A stretch of DNA of 64,000 nt from Yoonia sp. GPGPB17 (GTDB lineage: Bacteria; Pseudomonadota; Alphaproteobacteria; Rhodobacterales; Rhodobacteraceae), in contig NZ_JATACI010000002.1 of NCBI RefSeq assembly GCF_037892195.1, forward strand, positions 3,658,001 through 3,722,000. The letters run 5' to 3'. The notes under the pieces were generated by a model. That model worked only from the letters and a program-made list of their open reading frames with translations. It was not told the DNA's origin and ran no database searches. A program made the translations under genes and the position numbers. Shown one piece after another: positions 27,328 to 36,307 of the stretch. Numbering within the stretch: position 1 is the stretch's first letter; each line of letters opens with the position of its first letter.

Positions 27328-28782
27328 TTGACTCGAATAACATCATCACCTCCAGTACTGCTGGAGGTTGAAAGAACGACCTCCGTTACCTGCGATACTT
27401 CTCGTGTGGCGATCACCCTCGCCAAGCAAAGGCTTATGACGGCCAGCTTCGACTACTTCGATCTACGGTATCCACATGAAGGGTTGAAGGGCGGTTTCAA
27501 CTACAAAACTGTGCCACACATCACGCTGAAGTCCATTGCCAATAATCCGGACATCGACACGATCTACGAAGAAGATCAGCACAGGGTTGTGGCGGCTCTG
27601 GATGACTTGAATACCGCTCTTATGGCGAGCCCTCCTAACGCGCTGAAACCAAAACAAGGAGTGCGCAAGGGCAAGAAGGTTAACTTCAAAGACGGGGAAG
27701 CCTTGGATGAATGGGAGGTGCCATTTGATTGGCCGGAGGACTGGCCGGAGGGTGCTCGCAAGGCTTTCGACGCGTTCCATTCTGCCCGGCGAGCCATGCA
27801 AGCCCGGATGGACCAATCCATCGCAGATCACGCCGACCAAGAAACGCTCTATGATCAACCTCAAATCGACAAAACCAAGTTGCGGGTCACCGGCAAGTTC
27901 ACTGTTGAGGCAGTGCCCGCTCCAGTAGTCATGGGGCTGGACGACGATGCGCTACCAGTAGGCGAACCCGATGACAGCCTCGCCCGGTCCGGCGCAACCT
28001 CCCGCCAATCCATGTGGCGTGACGAGCTATTGAAGACCGGCATTCGCGGCAAAAACAAGCAGATGATGGAGTTTGCCGATCTTGAGGTGATCCCCGGCTT
28101 AAAGAACCTCCATGCAAGCGGCTCGCTCGCTGAAAGCGGAGATCGCGTTGTGGTCAGCTTTGGCCCAGAACACGCCGCGCTAGAACAGAGACAGGTCGAG
28201 ATGGCCTTGCGAGAGGCGGAAAAGCTGCGCCCAGCGCCTAAGGTCATCGTCTTCTGTGCATTCACCTTCGACCCGGAGGCCGCGAAGGACATTGATGAGT
28301 TGGAATGGCCGGGTGTGACGCTGCTGAAAGCGCAGATGAACACTGACCTGCTCACCGACGATCTGAAGAAGAAACGGTCTAGCAACCAGAGCTTCTGGCT
28401 GATGGGCCAGCCCGATGTCGATGTGCGCAAGCGCGACGACGGGAAATGGGAGGTCGAGGTCAACGGTTTCGATTACTTCAATACCAAGACCGGTGAACTT
28501 GACAGCGGCGGCAAGAGTAAGATCGCCATGTGGTCGTTGGATACGGACTACAACGAGCGCTCGCTGTTCCCGCATCAGGTTTTCTTCCCGATGGCCGGGG
28601 CGAAAGATGGGTGGAACCGACTAAAGGCGACGATCCGAGCGGAGCTGGAAGAAGATTTACTCGACCAATTTCATGGAACTGTATCGCTGCCGTTCGAGGT
28701 CGGAGATCACAACAAAGTTGCGGTGAAGATCGTAGACGACAGAGGCATCGAAAGCCTGAAGATCGTCGAGTTGGACGCCTGA
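27328..28782 (+). pseudogene. Type III-like DNA methyltransferase (Mod), N-terminal half missing
   Basis: An open frame of 484 codons whose family resemblance starts at about SVTCDTSRVAITLAKQRLMT, the strand-helix unit just after the SAM-binding motif of adenine methyltransferases in this type of restriction system. Everything to the C-terminus at 28782 then looks intact. The upstream half, which would carry the SAM-binding FxGxG/CGSGT-type motif and the catalytic DPPY motif, is absent. The only upstream initiation codon is a weak TTG. It cannot methylate DNA as it stands, but the retained C-terminal region might still bind target or partner. The helicase-nuclease gene begins one base after its stop. 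Confidence 0.75.
27349..27367. repeat. Perfect inverted repeat, CCTCCAG arms
   Basis: Seven-base arms CCTCCAG and CTGGAGG separated by five bases (TACTG). It lies immediately before the point where the methyltransferase fragment begins to resemble its family. No T-run follows, so it is not a normal terminator. It may be a rearrangement scar or chance. Confidence 0.4.
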
Positions 28783-28783
28783 T

Positions 28784-31567
28784 ATGTCCCTGATCATCAA
28801 CAAGCCGACGGAGCGGCCAGGCAAGTATTGGGACAAGGTGAATGATGGAACGCTTGAGCTGAAGCATGAGCGGCGTCCGGCAACCTATGAGATCATCAAT
28901 ACTCGCGACCAGACCCGGCGTGTCGAAGAGATCGAATTGGTCAATGTCATTCGCGGTCGCGTCGATGAGTGGCGCGATGCTGGCTATCCTGGGATCACGA
29001 TTGTCACGCGTAAGTTACTAGAGCATTGGCATGATGAGACGGCGCGAGAACTTCAGTTCTACTTCTGTCAGCTCGAAGCCATAGAAACGCTGATCTGGTG
29101 GGTCGAAGGGGCGGCTGAATACAAGCAAGGGATTGCCATCCCTGGTGACGGTGGTCCATGGGAACGCCTCTGCAATAAGATGGCCACAGGGTCCGGGAAG
29201 ACGACTGTGATGGCGATGATCATAGCCTGGCAGGTCTTAAACGCGCTGACTTATCCCAAGCGGAATAAGGAGTTCAGTCGAGCAATCTTCATCGTTGCGC
29301 CTGGGATCACGGTAAAAGGGCGGCTTCAGGTCTTACTGCCGACCGACGGCAGCTACTACGATGAGTTCAACATCTGCCCTGATAACGCGATGCGGCAAAA
29401 GTTGAACCAGGCCGAAGTCCGCATCGAGAACTGGCACACGTTGATGCCAGCGAAAGAACCCGAACGTTCGGTCGTGAAAAAAGGACCGGAAACGGACGAA
29501 GCCTACACCCGACGAGTGTTGGGCAAGCTTGCCGAGTTCAAAGACATCGTTGTGATCAACGACGAAGCCCATCACGCCTATCGCCAAAATCCGAAGGATA
29601 AGGTCGGCAAGAACAAGGCAAAGGAAATGGGCCTGGATGTCGATGAAGCGACACGGTGGATTGAGGGCCTGGACAGACTGCACAAGACGCGTCGGCTCAT
29701 CCGGTGCTTCGACCTTTCAGCAACCCCTTTCTCGCCCTCAGGCATGGCCAGCTCGGACCACGCGCTGTTTACGTGGATCATCTCTGACTTTGGCTTGAAC
29801 GACGCAATCGAAGCCGGTCTCGTTAAGACGCCGCGAGTTGTGGTCCGCGACGATGCGATCCCAGATGCGGCGACGCTTCGGCCAAAGCTCTATCATCTCT
29901 ACAAGGACAGCTCGGTTTCAGAGGATTTGAACCGGAAGGCCGAGCCGCACGAGGCGCTGCCCCAGCTTGTTCAACAGGCCTATACTCTGTTGGCGGCTGA
30001 TTGGCGTGAGACGAAGGCGACCTGGGAAAAACAGGGGATGCCCGCACCGCCGGTTCTTTTGACAGTGTGCAACCGCACCGAGACAGCGGCGAGAATTGAA
30101 AAATACTTCAACGCCGGAGATGCGCACTGGCCAGAGCTGCAAGCGCCGGACAAAACGCTCAGGGTCGATAGCAAGGTTCTTGAGAAGGCAGAGGTCGGAG
30201 AGAAAGCTACCGCCGATAAGCCCTATGAAGAACGACTGCATGAGATCGTTGATGGCTTGCCCTTGCCGGAGACCCGAAAGGCTGAACTTCGGAACCTAAA
30301 AAAAGAGGAACTTCTGCGCGAGATTGTTGACAACGTTGGCAAAAGGAATGGCGCGGGTCAAACCCTTCAGAAAGTGATCTCAGTAGCCATGTTGTCCGAA
30401 GGCTGGGACGCTAAGAACGTGACCCATATTATGGGGTTGAGAGCTTTCACTTCACAGCTTTTGTGCGAGCAAGTCATAGGTCGTGGTTTGCGTCGGGTCA
30501 CTTACGACAAGGAAGAAGGCGGCGAGCGCGACGGGTTGTTCGTCACTGAATACGTCAACGTTTTTGGCGTGCCACTCTCCATTTACCAGGACACTAGCGA
30601 CGACCCTGAGCCACCAAAGCCACCCAAGCAAAGCTTCCAGGTCGAAGTTCTGCCGGAACGCGCAGAGCATGAGTTGCAGTGGCCAAATATCCTGCGGGTT
30701 GATCAAGTTCTTAGGCGCACGCTGCAAGTTGACTGGGCCAACTTGCCAGCCCTTACACTCGATCCTGCGGCTAGCGTGGTATCCGCTGAGCTGGCCCCCG
30801 CCATGACCGGCGCTTCGGACATGAGCCAGATAACACCTATTGATCTTGAGAAGATCCCTGAAGGTTTCCGCCTACAACGGATGACCTTCCAAGCAGCACG
30901 CAAATGCTTCAGTGACATGGCTGGGAGCTTTGTTGGGCGCGAAGAACTGCTCTTGAAGCAACTGATACGGCACGTGGAAACGTTCATAGCTTCCGATCAG
31001 CTTGAGGTGCCGTCGCTCTTTCACAAGGAGCCTCTCCGAAAGCGGATTTTGATTGGCCTAAATATCGACTTGATTGTTCAACATGTCAGCCAATACCTCC
31101 GACAGGAAAACCGCACAGCCCTTGAAGCGATTTATGATGAGGATGAACCTGTGGGTCGAACCGGCGACATGCGCACCTGGTACACGACCAAGCCCAACAT
31201 GCTGACGACCAAGTCCCACATTAGCCATGTGGTCGGCGACGCAAGCTGGGAAGGGTATGCGGCAAACTTCTTCGAAGGATCAGACAAAGTCGCCTCCTAC
31301 GTCAAAAACGACCATTTAGGCTTTGAGATTTACTATCTCTGGAATGGGTCAAAGCGGCGGTACGTGCCAGATTTCCTGATGCGAATGACCAATGGCACGA
31401 ACTTGGTTTTGGAGATCAAGGGTCAGAAGAGCCCGCAGAACGATGCTAAGCATGCTGCACTGGAAGAATGGATTGCCGCTGTAAACGAAGAAGGCCGATT
31501 TGGCGTTTGGACTTGGGCTGTCGCTTACAAGCCTCACGAAGTGCCAGATATCGTCAATAGTGCGTGA
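28784..31567 (+). CDS. Type III-like restriction endonuclease, helicase-nuclease subunit (BPTD_3080-like)
   Basis: A 927-residue superfamily 2 helicase fused to a nuclease. Visible motifs are Walker A MATGSGKT (about 133-140), DEAH-type NDEAHH, motif III DLSATPF, and motif VI QVIGRGLRR. A C-terminal PD-(D/E)xK nuclease follows with VPDFLMRM and LVLEIKGQK (about 864-885). The frame is complete with no sign of decay. It normally acts with the modification subunit, which here lacks its catalytic half, so the enzyme may be inert or rely on another methylase. It is the last gene of the island that begins at tRNA-Ser. Confidence 0.88.
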   Translation: MSLIINKPTERPGKYWDKVNDGTLELKHERRPATYEIINTRDQTRRVEEIELVNVIRGRVDEWRDAGYPGITIVTRKLLEHWHDETARELQFYFCQLEAIETLIWWVEGAAEYKQGIAIPGDGGPWERLCNKMATGSGKTTVMAMIIAWQVLNALTYPKRNKEFSRAIFIVAPGITVKGRLQVLLPTDGSYYDEFNICPDNAMRQKLNQAEVRIENWHTLMPAKEPERSVVKKGPETDEAYTRRVLGKLAEFKDIVVINDEAHHAYRQNPKDKVGKNKAKEMGLDVDEATRWIEGLDRLHKTRRLIRCFDLSATPFSPSGMASSDHALFTWIISDFGLNDAIEAGLVKTPRVVVRDDAIPDAATLRPKLYHLYKDSSVSEDLNRKAEPHEALPQLVQQAYTLLAADWRETKATWEKQGMPAPPVLLTVCNRTETAARIEKYFNAGDAHWPELQAPDKTLRVDSKVLEKAEVGEKATADKPYEERLHEIVDGLPLPETRKAELRNLKKEELLREIVDNVGKRNGAGQTLQKVISVAMLSEGWDAKNVTHIMGLRAFTSQLLCEQVIGRGLRRVTYDKEEGGERDGLFVTEYVNVFGVPLSIYQDTSDDPEPPKPPKQSFQVEVLPERAEHELQWPNILRVDQVLRRTLQVDWANLPALTLDPAASVVSAELAPAMTGASDMSQITPIDLEKIPEGFRLQRMTFQAARKCFSDMAGSFVGREELLLKQLIRHVETFIASDQLEVPSLFHKEPLRKRILIGLNIDLIVQHVSQYLRQENRTALEAIYDEDEPVGRTGDMRTWYTTKPNMLTTKSHISHVVGDASWEGYAANFFEGSDKVASYVKNDHLGFEIYYLWNGSKRRYVPDFLMRMTNGTNLVLEIKGQKSPQNDAKHAALEEWIAAVNEEGRFGVWTWAVAYKPHEVPDIVNSA

Positions 31568-31665
31568 CCGCAAAACGCAGCTCTGGCGGCTGACAGCTTG
31601 CGGCGGGACGGTAGGACGTTGCCGAGGATACCGGCCCCCAATAGCGTCGCAGCAAACACCCCCAC

Positions 31666-32552
31666 TCAAGGAAAAGCCGCCCGGATCAAACGCATCAGCT
31701 GTTCTGAGTAATTGTGCTGTACATAGCCCTTCTCGGCAATGATTCGATCGAGCGTGCGGCCTCTGGTTCTCCGAACGGTACAACGCGGTAGCCGTCAAAC
31801 TCGGCTATCTCGATCGCGATGGATGGCAGCATCGCGACGCCCAATCCCGCTGAGGCAAAACTCAGAGCGGTAAAGGCGTTCTGCAATTCATAGGCCACAT
31901 TCAGCGACAAGGACTTGCGATGGAGGATGTCATCAATCAGCGTGCGAATGGCCGTTGAGCGATCAAGCAGGATAATCGGGAAGGCCTTGAGGTCTTCAAA
32001 TCTAACCGTCTGCTGACCCCGATCAAACTCTGGCGGAATGCATGCATGCAGAGGTTCATCGGTGAGCTTCTCAAAGGTAAAAGTCTTGAGGTTTGATACA
32101 GAGGGCCCAACATAGAACTCCGCCGCCTGGCGTTCGAGAATTTCGAGCGCCGCTGCCGGTGGTGCCTCGATCAGCCGCACGCTGCTGTCGGGAAACCGAC
32201 GGCGGAAGGTGGTCAGGACGCCACCAACACGTTTGGGTGCCAACGTCGGCGCGCAAGCGATCGTGACGGTGGATTGACGCATTGCTGCAATGTCCGACAA
32301 TGATCGGAACCCATCATCAATGTCGCGCATCGCCCGGGCGGTTTTATCAAAAAGCAAACGTCCATTTGGCGTGAGTGTGACCCTGCTGGTGCGGCGTACA
32401 AACAGGCGCATGCCGACCTGATCTTCCAACTCTTTGATCTGCATACTGATCGCAGCGGTTGAGCGGCGTGCAGATTCGGCCGCCAACCGGAAACTCCCTA
32501 GCTTTGCCACCAGCAAAAAGGATTGAAGTAGTTTCAGGTTGATGTCTGGCAA
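31666..32552 (-). CDS. LysR family transcriptional regulator, frameshifted near the 3' end
   Basis: N-terminal helix-turn-helix (LLQSFLLVAKLGSFRLAAES, then STAAISMQIKELEDQVGM) and LysR effector domain. I favour a TTG start at 32552 because it gives the family opening PDINLKLLQSF and is preceded by GGAAGAG; ATGs at 32606 and 32627 add an unrelated extension. As sequenced the frame ends at 31695. A missing base near 31741-31750 would restore IIAEKGYVQHNYSEQLMRLI and a stop at 31666-31668, a normal LysR C-terminus. It is divergent from the TRAP transporter operon and is its likely regulator. Confidence 0.85.
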
Positions 32553-32670
32553 TGGCTCTTCCGCAAATTCGATCTGAATGTGAATAATCTCATGTTTTCT
32601 TAACATGCAATAAGATTTTCTGAACAAAAATCTCGGAAATCATGCTTACAGATTGGAAAAAGTCGTCAAT

Positions 32671-32686
32671 AGTATGGGTTCATACT
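32671..32686. promoter_or_regulatory. Candidate operator, AGTATG-N4-CATACT
   Basis: A perfect palindrome with six-base arms and spacer GGTT in the 354-base divergent gap between the LysR gene and dctP. It fits the general T-N11-A layout of LysR sites and lies where the regulator should bind. The assignment rests on symmetry and position only. Confidence 0.45.
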
Positions 32687-32868
32687 GTGAAGGGGTGACG
32701 TCAAGAGGTTGAACTGTCGAATGGTGTTTGGAGGCACCTTGGCCGTTCAGTCATTTGATGCAGGTCAAGAAAAATCTGTGCGCCTTCGCGTATTTCTGGG
32801 CACCATTGCTTGGAAAACACCTGACGGTTTGGTGGTCACATTCCGTTGCGTTGAAAAAAGGACCAAAT

Positions 32869-32886
32869 GCCCTGTCAGACCAGGGC
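32869..32886 (+). promoter_or_regulatory. Small hairpin in the dctP leader
   Basis: GCCCTG and CAGGGC pair around a six-base loop, eight bases before the GGGAGG ribosome binding site of dctP (32895-32900). It could influence translation or mRNA stability. No known riboswitch fold is recognised. Confidence 0.35.
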
Positions 32887-32906
32887 AAAATTCTGGGAGG
32901 AAAACG

Positions 32907-33953
32907 ATGAAAAAAGTAATGGCTATGGGGCTTGTCGCCGCGATGACGACAGGTGGCACTGCACAGGCACAAGAAGTACTGGAGATGACATCTGCGTTCT
33001 CACGCAACTTGCCAATCCTAGGTACTGCAGGTGTCGATTTTGTAGAGAAGATCAACAGCATCTCTACAGAGGTTGAGTTTGAGCACTTTGACCCCGGCGA
33101 GTTGGTTCCGACGCTGGAGGCATTGGATGCTGTATCCAACGGTTCGGTGGACGCGGCTTACACAACCGCTGGATACTGGCAGGGCAAGATCACCTCTGCA
33201 TCACTTTTTGCCGCGGTGCCATTTGGCCCGGAAGCAGGCGAATTCCTTGCATGGATGCTCTATGATGACGGTCATGAACTGTTCCAGCGCATGTATGATG
33301 AGAACGGGTACAACGTGAAGGTTATGCCTTGCGGTATCATCGCGCCAGAGACATCCGGCTGGTTTAAGGAGCCTATCGAAAGCGTTGCCGATCTTGAAGG
33401 TTTGAACATGCGCTTCTTCGGCCTAGGCGCCGAAGTCATGCAGCGTTTGGGTGTCTCTACATCCTTGCTGGCTGCGGGTGACATCTTCCCGGCCCTTGAG
33501 CGCGGCGCGATTGATGCGACAGAGTTCTCGATGCCGCTGATCGACCAGCGTCTGGGTTTCTACAACATTGCGTCCAACAACTACTTCCCGGGCTGGCACC
33601 AGCCTGCGACCATGTTTGAGCTTCTGATCAACAAGGATCGTTGGGAAGATCTGGACGAGTTCTCTCAGAACCAGATCGAGGTCGCCTGCCTGGCGAACAT
33701 CACAACCAACTACGCCGAAGGTGAAGCTAAGAACTATGCTGCCATGGTTGCCAATGTGGAAGAGAATGGCGTGACCATCCGTCAGTGGCCTGTCGAGATG
33801 TTGGAGACCTTTGAGTCCACATGGAATGAAGTTGCCGGTGAACTTGCAGCCGAAGACGAGTACTTCAAGCTGGTTTGGGACGACCTGCAAGAGTTCCGCG
33901 CTGGCTACAAGACGTGGTCCAACAACATCTATCTCCCTCGTCCACGCAACTGA
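32907..33953 (+). CDS. TRAP transporter substrate-binding protein (DctP family)
   Basis: Periplasmic receptor of a tripartite ATP-independent transporter, 348 residues. A signal peptide ends about TAQA-QE near residue 22. Segments such as GYWQGKITSASLFAAVPFG, SGWFKEPIESVADLEG and the conserved Arg region LNMRFFGLG are typical of the 2-oxoacid/mannitol-chloroaromatic subgroup. The ATG at 32907 has a strong GGGAGG site and gives a proper signal peptide; a longer in-frame extension to 32709 is rejected. The membrane subunits follow at 34044 and 34851. The ligand is not known, though the aldehyde dehydrogenase in the operon points to a small organic acid or its precursor. Confidence 0.94.
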   Translation: MKKVMAMGLVAAMTTGGTAQAQEVLEMTSAFSRNLPILGTAGVDFVEKINSISTEVEFEHFDPGELVPTLEALDAVSNGSVDAAYTTAGYWQGKITSASLFAAVPFGPEAGEFLAWMLYDDGHELFQRMYDENGYNVKVMPCGIIAPETSGWFKEPIESVADLEGLNMRFFGLGAEVMQRLGVSTSLLAAGDIFPALERGAIDATEFSMPLIDQRLGFYNIASNNYFPGWHQPATMFELLINKDRWEDLDEFSQNQIEVACLANITTNYAEGEAKNYAAMVANVEENGVTIRQWPVEMLETFESTWNEVAGELAAEDEYFKLVWDDLQEFRAGYKTWSNNIYLPRPRN

Positions 33954-33974
33954 TCATCAGTTGATTTAGAGAAA

Positions 33975-34005
33975 CAAAGGGGCGGCCTTCGGGTGCGCCC
34001 CTTTG
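33975..34005 (+). terminator. Intercistronic hairpin between dctP and dctQ
   Basis: CAAAGGGGCG and CGCCCCTTTG form a strong GC-rich stem around a short loop containing TTCG. No T-run follows. This fits the attenuation or mRNA-stabilising hairpin often found after TRAP receptor genes, which lets the receptor be made in excess over the membrane subunits. Confidence 0.65.
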
Positions 34006-34043
34006 ATGGCAAGACACTCATGCATCAGGAGGGACACCGCGTT

Positions 34044-34847
34044 ATGGAATCACCAGAAGAGCTCGTCGCCGTATCAGATCCCGGCGAGGTGGGAAGCGAA
34101 GAACACAATCGTGGCGACCGCTTCGTTGTTCAACTGTCGAACATTGCGGCTTGGTTATTCCCGATCTTGATGTTGGCGATTACGGCGCAAGTCATCCTGC
34201 GAAACTCTGGTATGAACCAGGCTTGGCTGGATGACCTTCAGTGGTGGCTATACGGGGCGGCAGTCTTGATGGGCGTTGGCTATGCCGTCACGACGGACAG
34301 CCATGTGCGTGTTGATATCCTCTATGACGGTTTTCCGCGCGAAAAGAAAACACGCGTCAATATCTTTGCAATTGGCTGGCTGTTCCTGCCTTTTATTATC
34401 CTGTCCTGGGATGTGACCTACGATTATGCGCTCAGTTCCGTGCGCGCGGATGAGGGATCAGATAGTCCAAACGGGTTACACAATCTTTGGATACTGAAGG
34501 TTTTCATGAACCTCGCATTTGTCTTCATCGGTATAGCGTGTTGGTCTGCCATCGTGCGGAACGTGTCGCGCCTGCATCCGCCCAAGCTTTGGCGGCAGAT
34601 GTGGTCGGCGTTTCCCGCCACGTTCCTCCTGATCAATCTGACGATCTATTATTGCCTCTACGGCGTCATGTCCCTGCTTGCTGAAGAGGGCGCCACCAGC
34701 CGCGACATCGCGCGCGGCCCCGCATTTGGCGAGCTTGAGTTCGGCAACTACGAGATCACTTACACCGTCATCGCGGCTTTGATCGTCACACCAATTCTCA
34801 TCCTTGTCCTACGCGCCATGGATTCCTCACGTAAGACAGGGGCGTAG
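34044..34847 (+). CDS. TRAP transporter small permease subunit (DctQ)
   Basis: A 267-residue membrane protein with about five or six hydrophobic segments (NIAAWLFPILMLAITAQVIL, WWLYGAAVLMGVGYAVTTDS, IFAIGWLFLPFIILSW, FMNLAFVFIGIACW and others), longer than the minimal four-helix DctQ. The ATG at 34044 follows an AGGAGGG site at 34027-34033; in-frame ATG/GTG codons upstream are less likely. It pairs with the large subunit four bases downstream. Confidence 0.9.
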   Translation: MESPEELVAVSDPGEVGSEEHNRGDRFVVQLSNIAAWLFPILMLAITAQVILRNSGMNQAWLDDLQWWLYGAAVLMGVGYAVTTDSHVRVDILYDGFPREKKTRVNIFAIGWLFLPFIILSWDVTYDYALSSVRADEGSDSPNGLHNLWILKVFMNLAFVFIGIACWSAIVRNVSRLHPPKLWRQMWSAFPATFLLINLTIYYCLYGVMSLLAEEGATSRDIARGPAFGELEFGNYEITYTVIAALIVTPILILVLRAMDSSRKTGA

Positions 34848-34850
34848 TAC

Positions 34851-36299
34851 ATGCTTTCCTTTATCGGACAATTCCTGACCCTCAACGAGATTGCGGTCAT
34901 CGTCATGTTCCTGACGTTCATCTGGATGCTGTTCCGCGGCATTCCGGTGGCGATGGCACTGGTGGGTGTGAGCCTTGTTTTCGTTGTGATCGCCGAGGTT
35001 TTTCTGGATCCCTATCGCAGCTATTTCCGCGACATCATCGAGTTTGACCGGACTGGCATCGACTATCAAAGGTTGGGCGCGCTTTCAGGACGTATTTTTG
35101 GCAGCACGGTCAAGAACCCCGTTCTTGTCGCTTTGCCGATGTTTATCTTCATGGGGTTGATGTTGGATCAATCCGGTGTGGCACAACGCATGATGCGATC
35201 AATGCAGAAGCTGTTCGGCAGTCTGCGCGGTGGTCTGTCACTGACAGTCCTGCTGATCGGGATTATCCTGGCGGCATCAACAGGCGTCATCGGTGCATCC
35301 GTGACGCTGCTGGGTGTGATGGCTTTGCCTGCGATGATGGCGCAGAACTACTCCAAGCCGATTGCCACGGGCACAATCGCCTCTGCCGGGACTTTGGGCA
35401 TCCTGATCCCACCGTCGATTATGCTGGTGATCATGTCTGATCAACTGGCGATCAGCCTTGGTGACCTGTTTATGGGGGCGTTGTTCCCCGGTTTGATCCT
35501 TGGCGCGCTTTATATCACGTTCATCGTGATCTATGGCCTGATTAGACCCGACGCGATGCCAGTGCCAGAAAAGACTGAAGAGGTTGGCTGGCCTGTGATC
35601 AAGGAAGTCTTGTTGGCTGTCATCCCACCAATGATTCTGATTCTGCTGGTGCTCGGGTCAATCTTTGCAGGTGTCGCTACGCCGACCGAGGCCTCAGGTC
35701 TGGGCGCGTTGGGCGCTACGATGCTGGCCTTTATGAATGGTCGATTGAACATGAAGGTTCTGCGGGAAGTCAGCCGATCCACGCTGAACACGTCAGGCTA
35801 TATCGTCGGTATCTTCCTGGCGGCGAACTTCTTTGCCTTCATCTTGCGGCGCTACGGTGGCGATGAGATTATTGAAGGACTGGTGTTGTCCGTCTTTGAT
35901 GACCCTTACATGATCATCCTCTTCATCCTGTTCATCGTCTTCCTCTTGGGCTTCCTGCTTGATTGGATCGAGATCACGATCATCATCATGCCTTTGATGT
36001 TGCCAATCATTCAGGGCCTCGGGATTGAAGGTGACATTCCGGACTACGGTCAGGTTGCGGCACCGGTGATCACCTGGTTTGCGATCCTTGTGGCGGTGAC
36101 GCTACAAACCTCGTTTTTAACCCCGCCGGTGGGCTTTGCGCTCTTTTATCTGAAGGGCGTTTGCCCGCCTGGTGTCACGATTGGGGATATCTACAAGGGG
36201 GTCATTCCATTCGTGCTGCTGCAACTTCTGGGTCTCTTCATCGTGTTTGAGTTCCCATGGCTCGTTACCTGGCTGCCCTCGGTGGCCTACGGAAACTGA
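34851..36299 (+). CDS. TRAP transporter large permease subunit (DctM)
   Basis: The ion-coupled transport channel, 482 residues with about a dozen hydrophobic helices. Family segments include LIGIILAASTGVIGASVTLL, ASAGTLGILIPPSIMLVIMS and LQTSFLTPPVGFALFYLKG. It starts four bases after dctQ and ends eight bases before the aldehyde dehydrogenase start, so a single transcript is likely. Confidence 0.95.
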   Translation: MLSFIGQFLTLNEIAVIVMFLTFIWMLFRGIPVAMALVGVSLVFVVIAEVFLDPYRSYFRDIIEFDRTGIDYQRLGALSGRIFGSTVKNPVLVALPMFIFMGLMLDQSGVAQRMMRSMQKLFGSLRGGLSLTVLLIGIILAASTGVIGASVTLLGVMALPAMMAQNYSKPIATGTIASAGTLGILIPPSIMLVIMSDQLAISLGDLFMGALFPGLILGALYITFIVIYGLIRPDAMPVPEKTEEVGWPVIKEVLLAVIPPMILILLVLGSIFAGVATPTEASGLGALGATMLAFMNGRLNMKVLREVSRSTLNTSGYIVGIFLAANFFAFILRRYGGDEIIEGLVLSVFDDPYMIILFILFIVFLLGFLLDWIEITIIIMPLMLPIIQGLGIEGDIPDYGQVAAPVITWFAILVAVTLQTSFLTPPVGFALFYLKGVCPPGVTIGDIYKGVIPFVLLQLLGLFIVFEFPWLVTWLPSVAYGN

Positions 36300-36307
36300 C
36301 GAAAGAG

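Noticed and set aside
13632..31567. Displaced copies of the tRNA 3' ends as att sites
   Set aside because: I looked for a second GGTACTCGCCTCCA or CCTTCGTCTCCGCCA by eye and found none in the window; a mismatched copy could be missed.
27328..31567. A complete BREX, DISARM or other multi-gene defence system
   Set aside because: Only a truncated Mod and a Res-like subunit are present; no further defence genes flank them.
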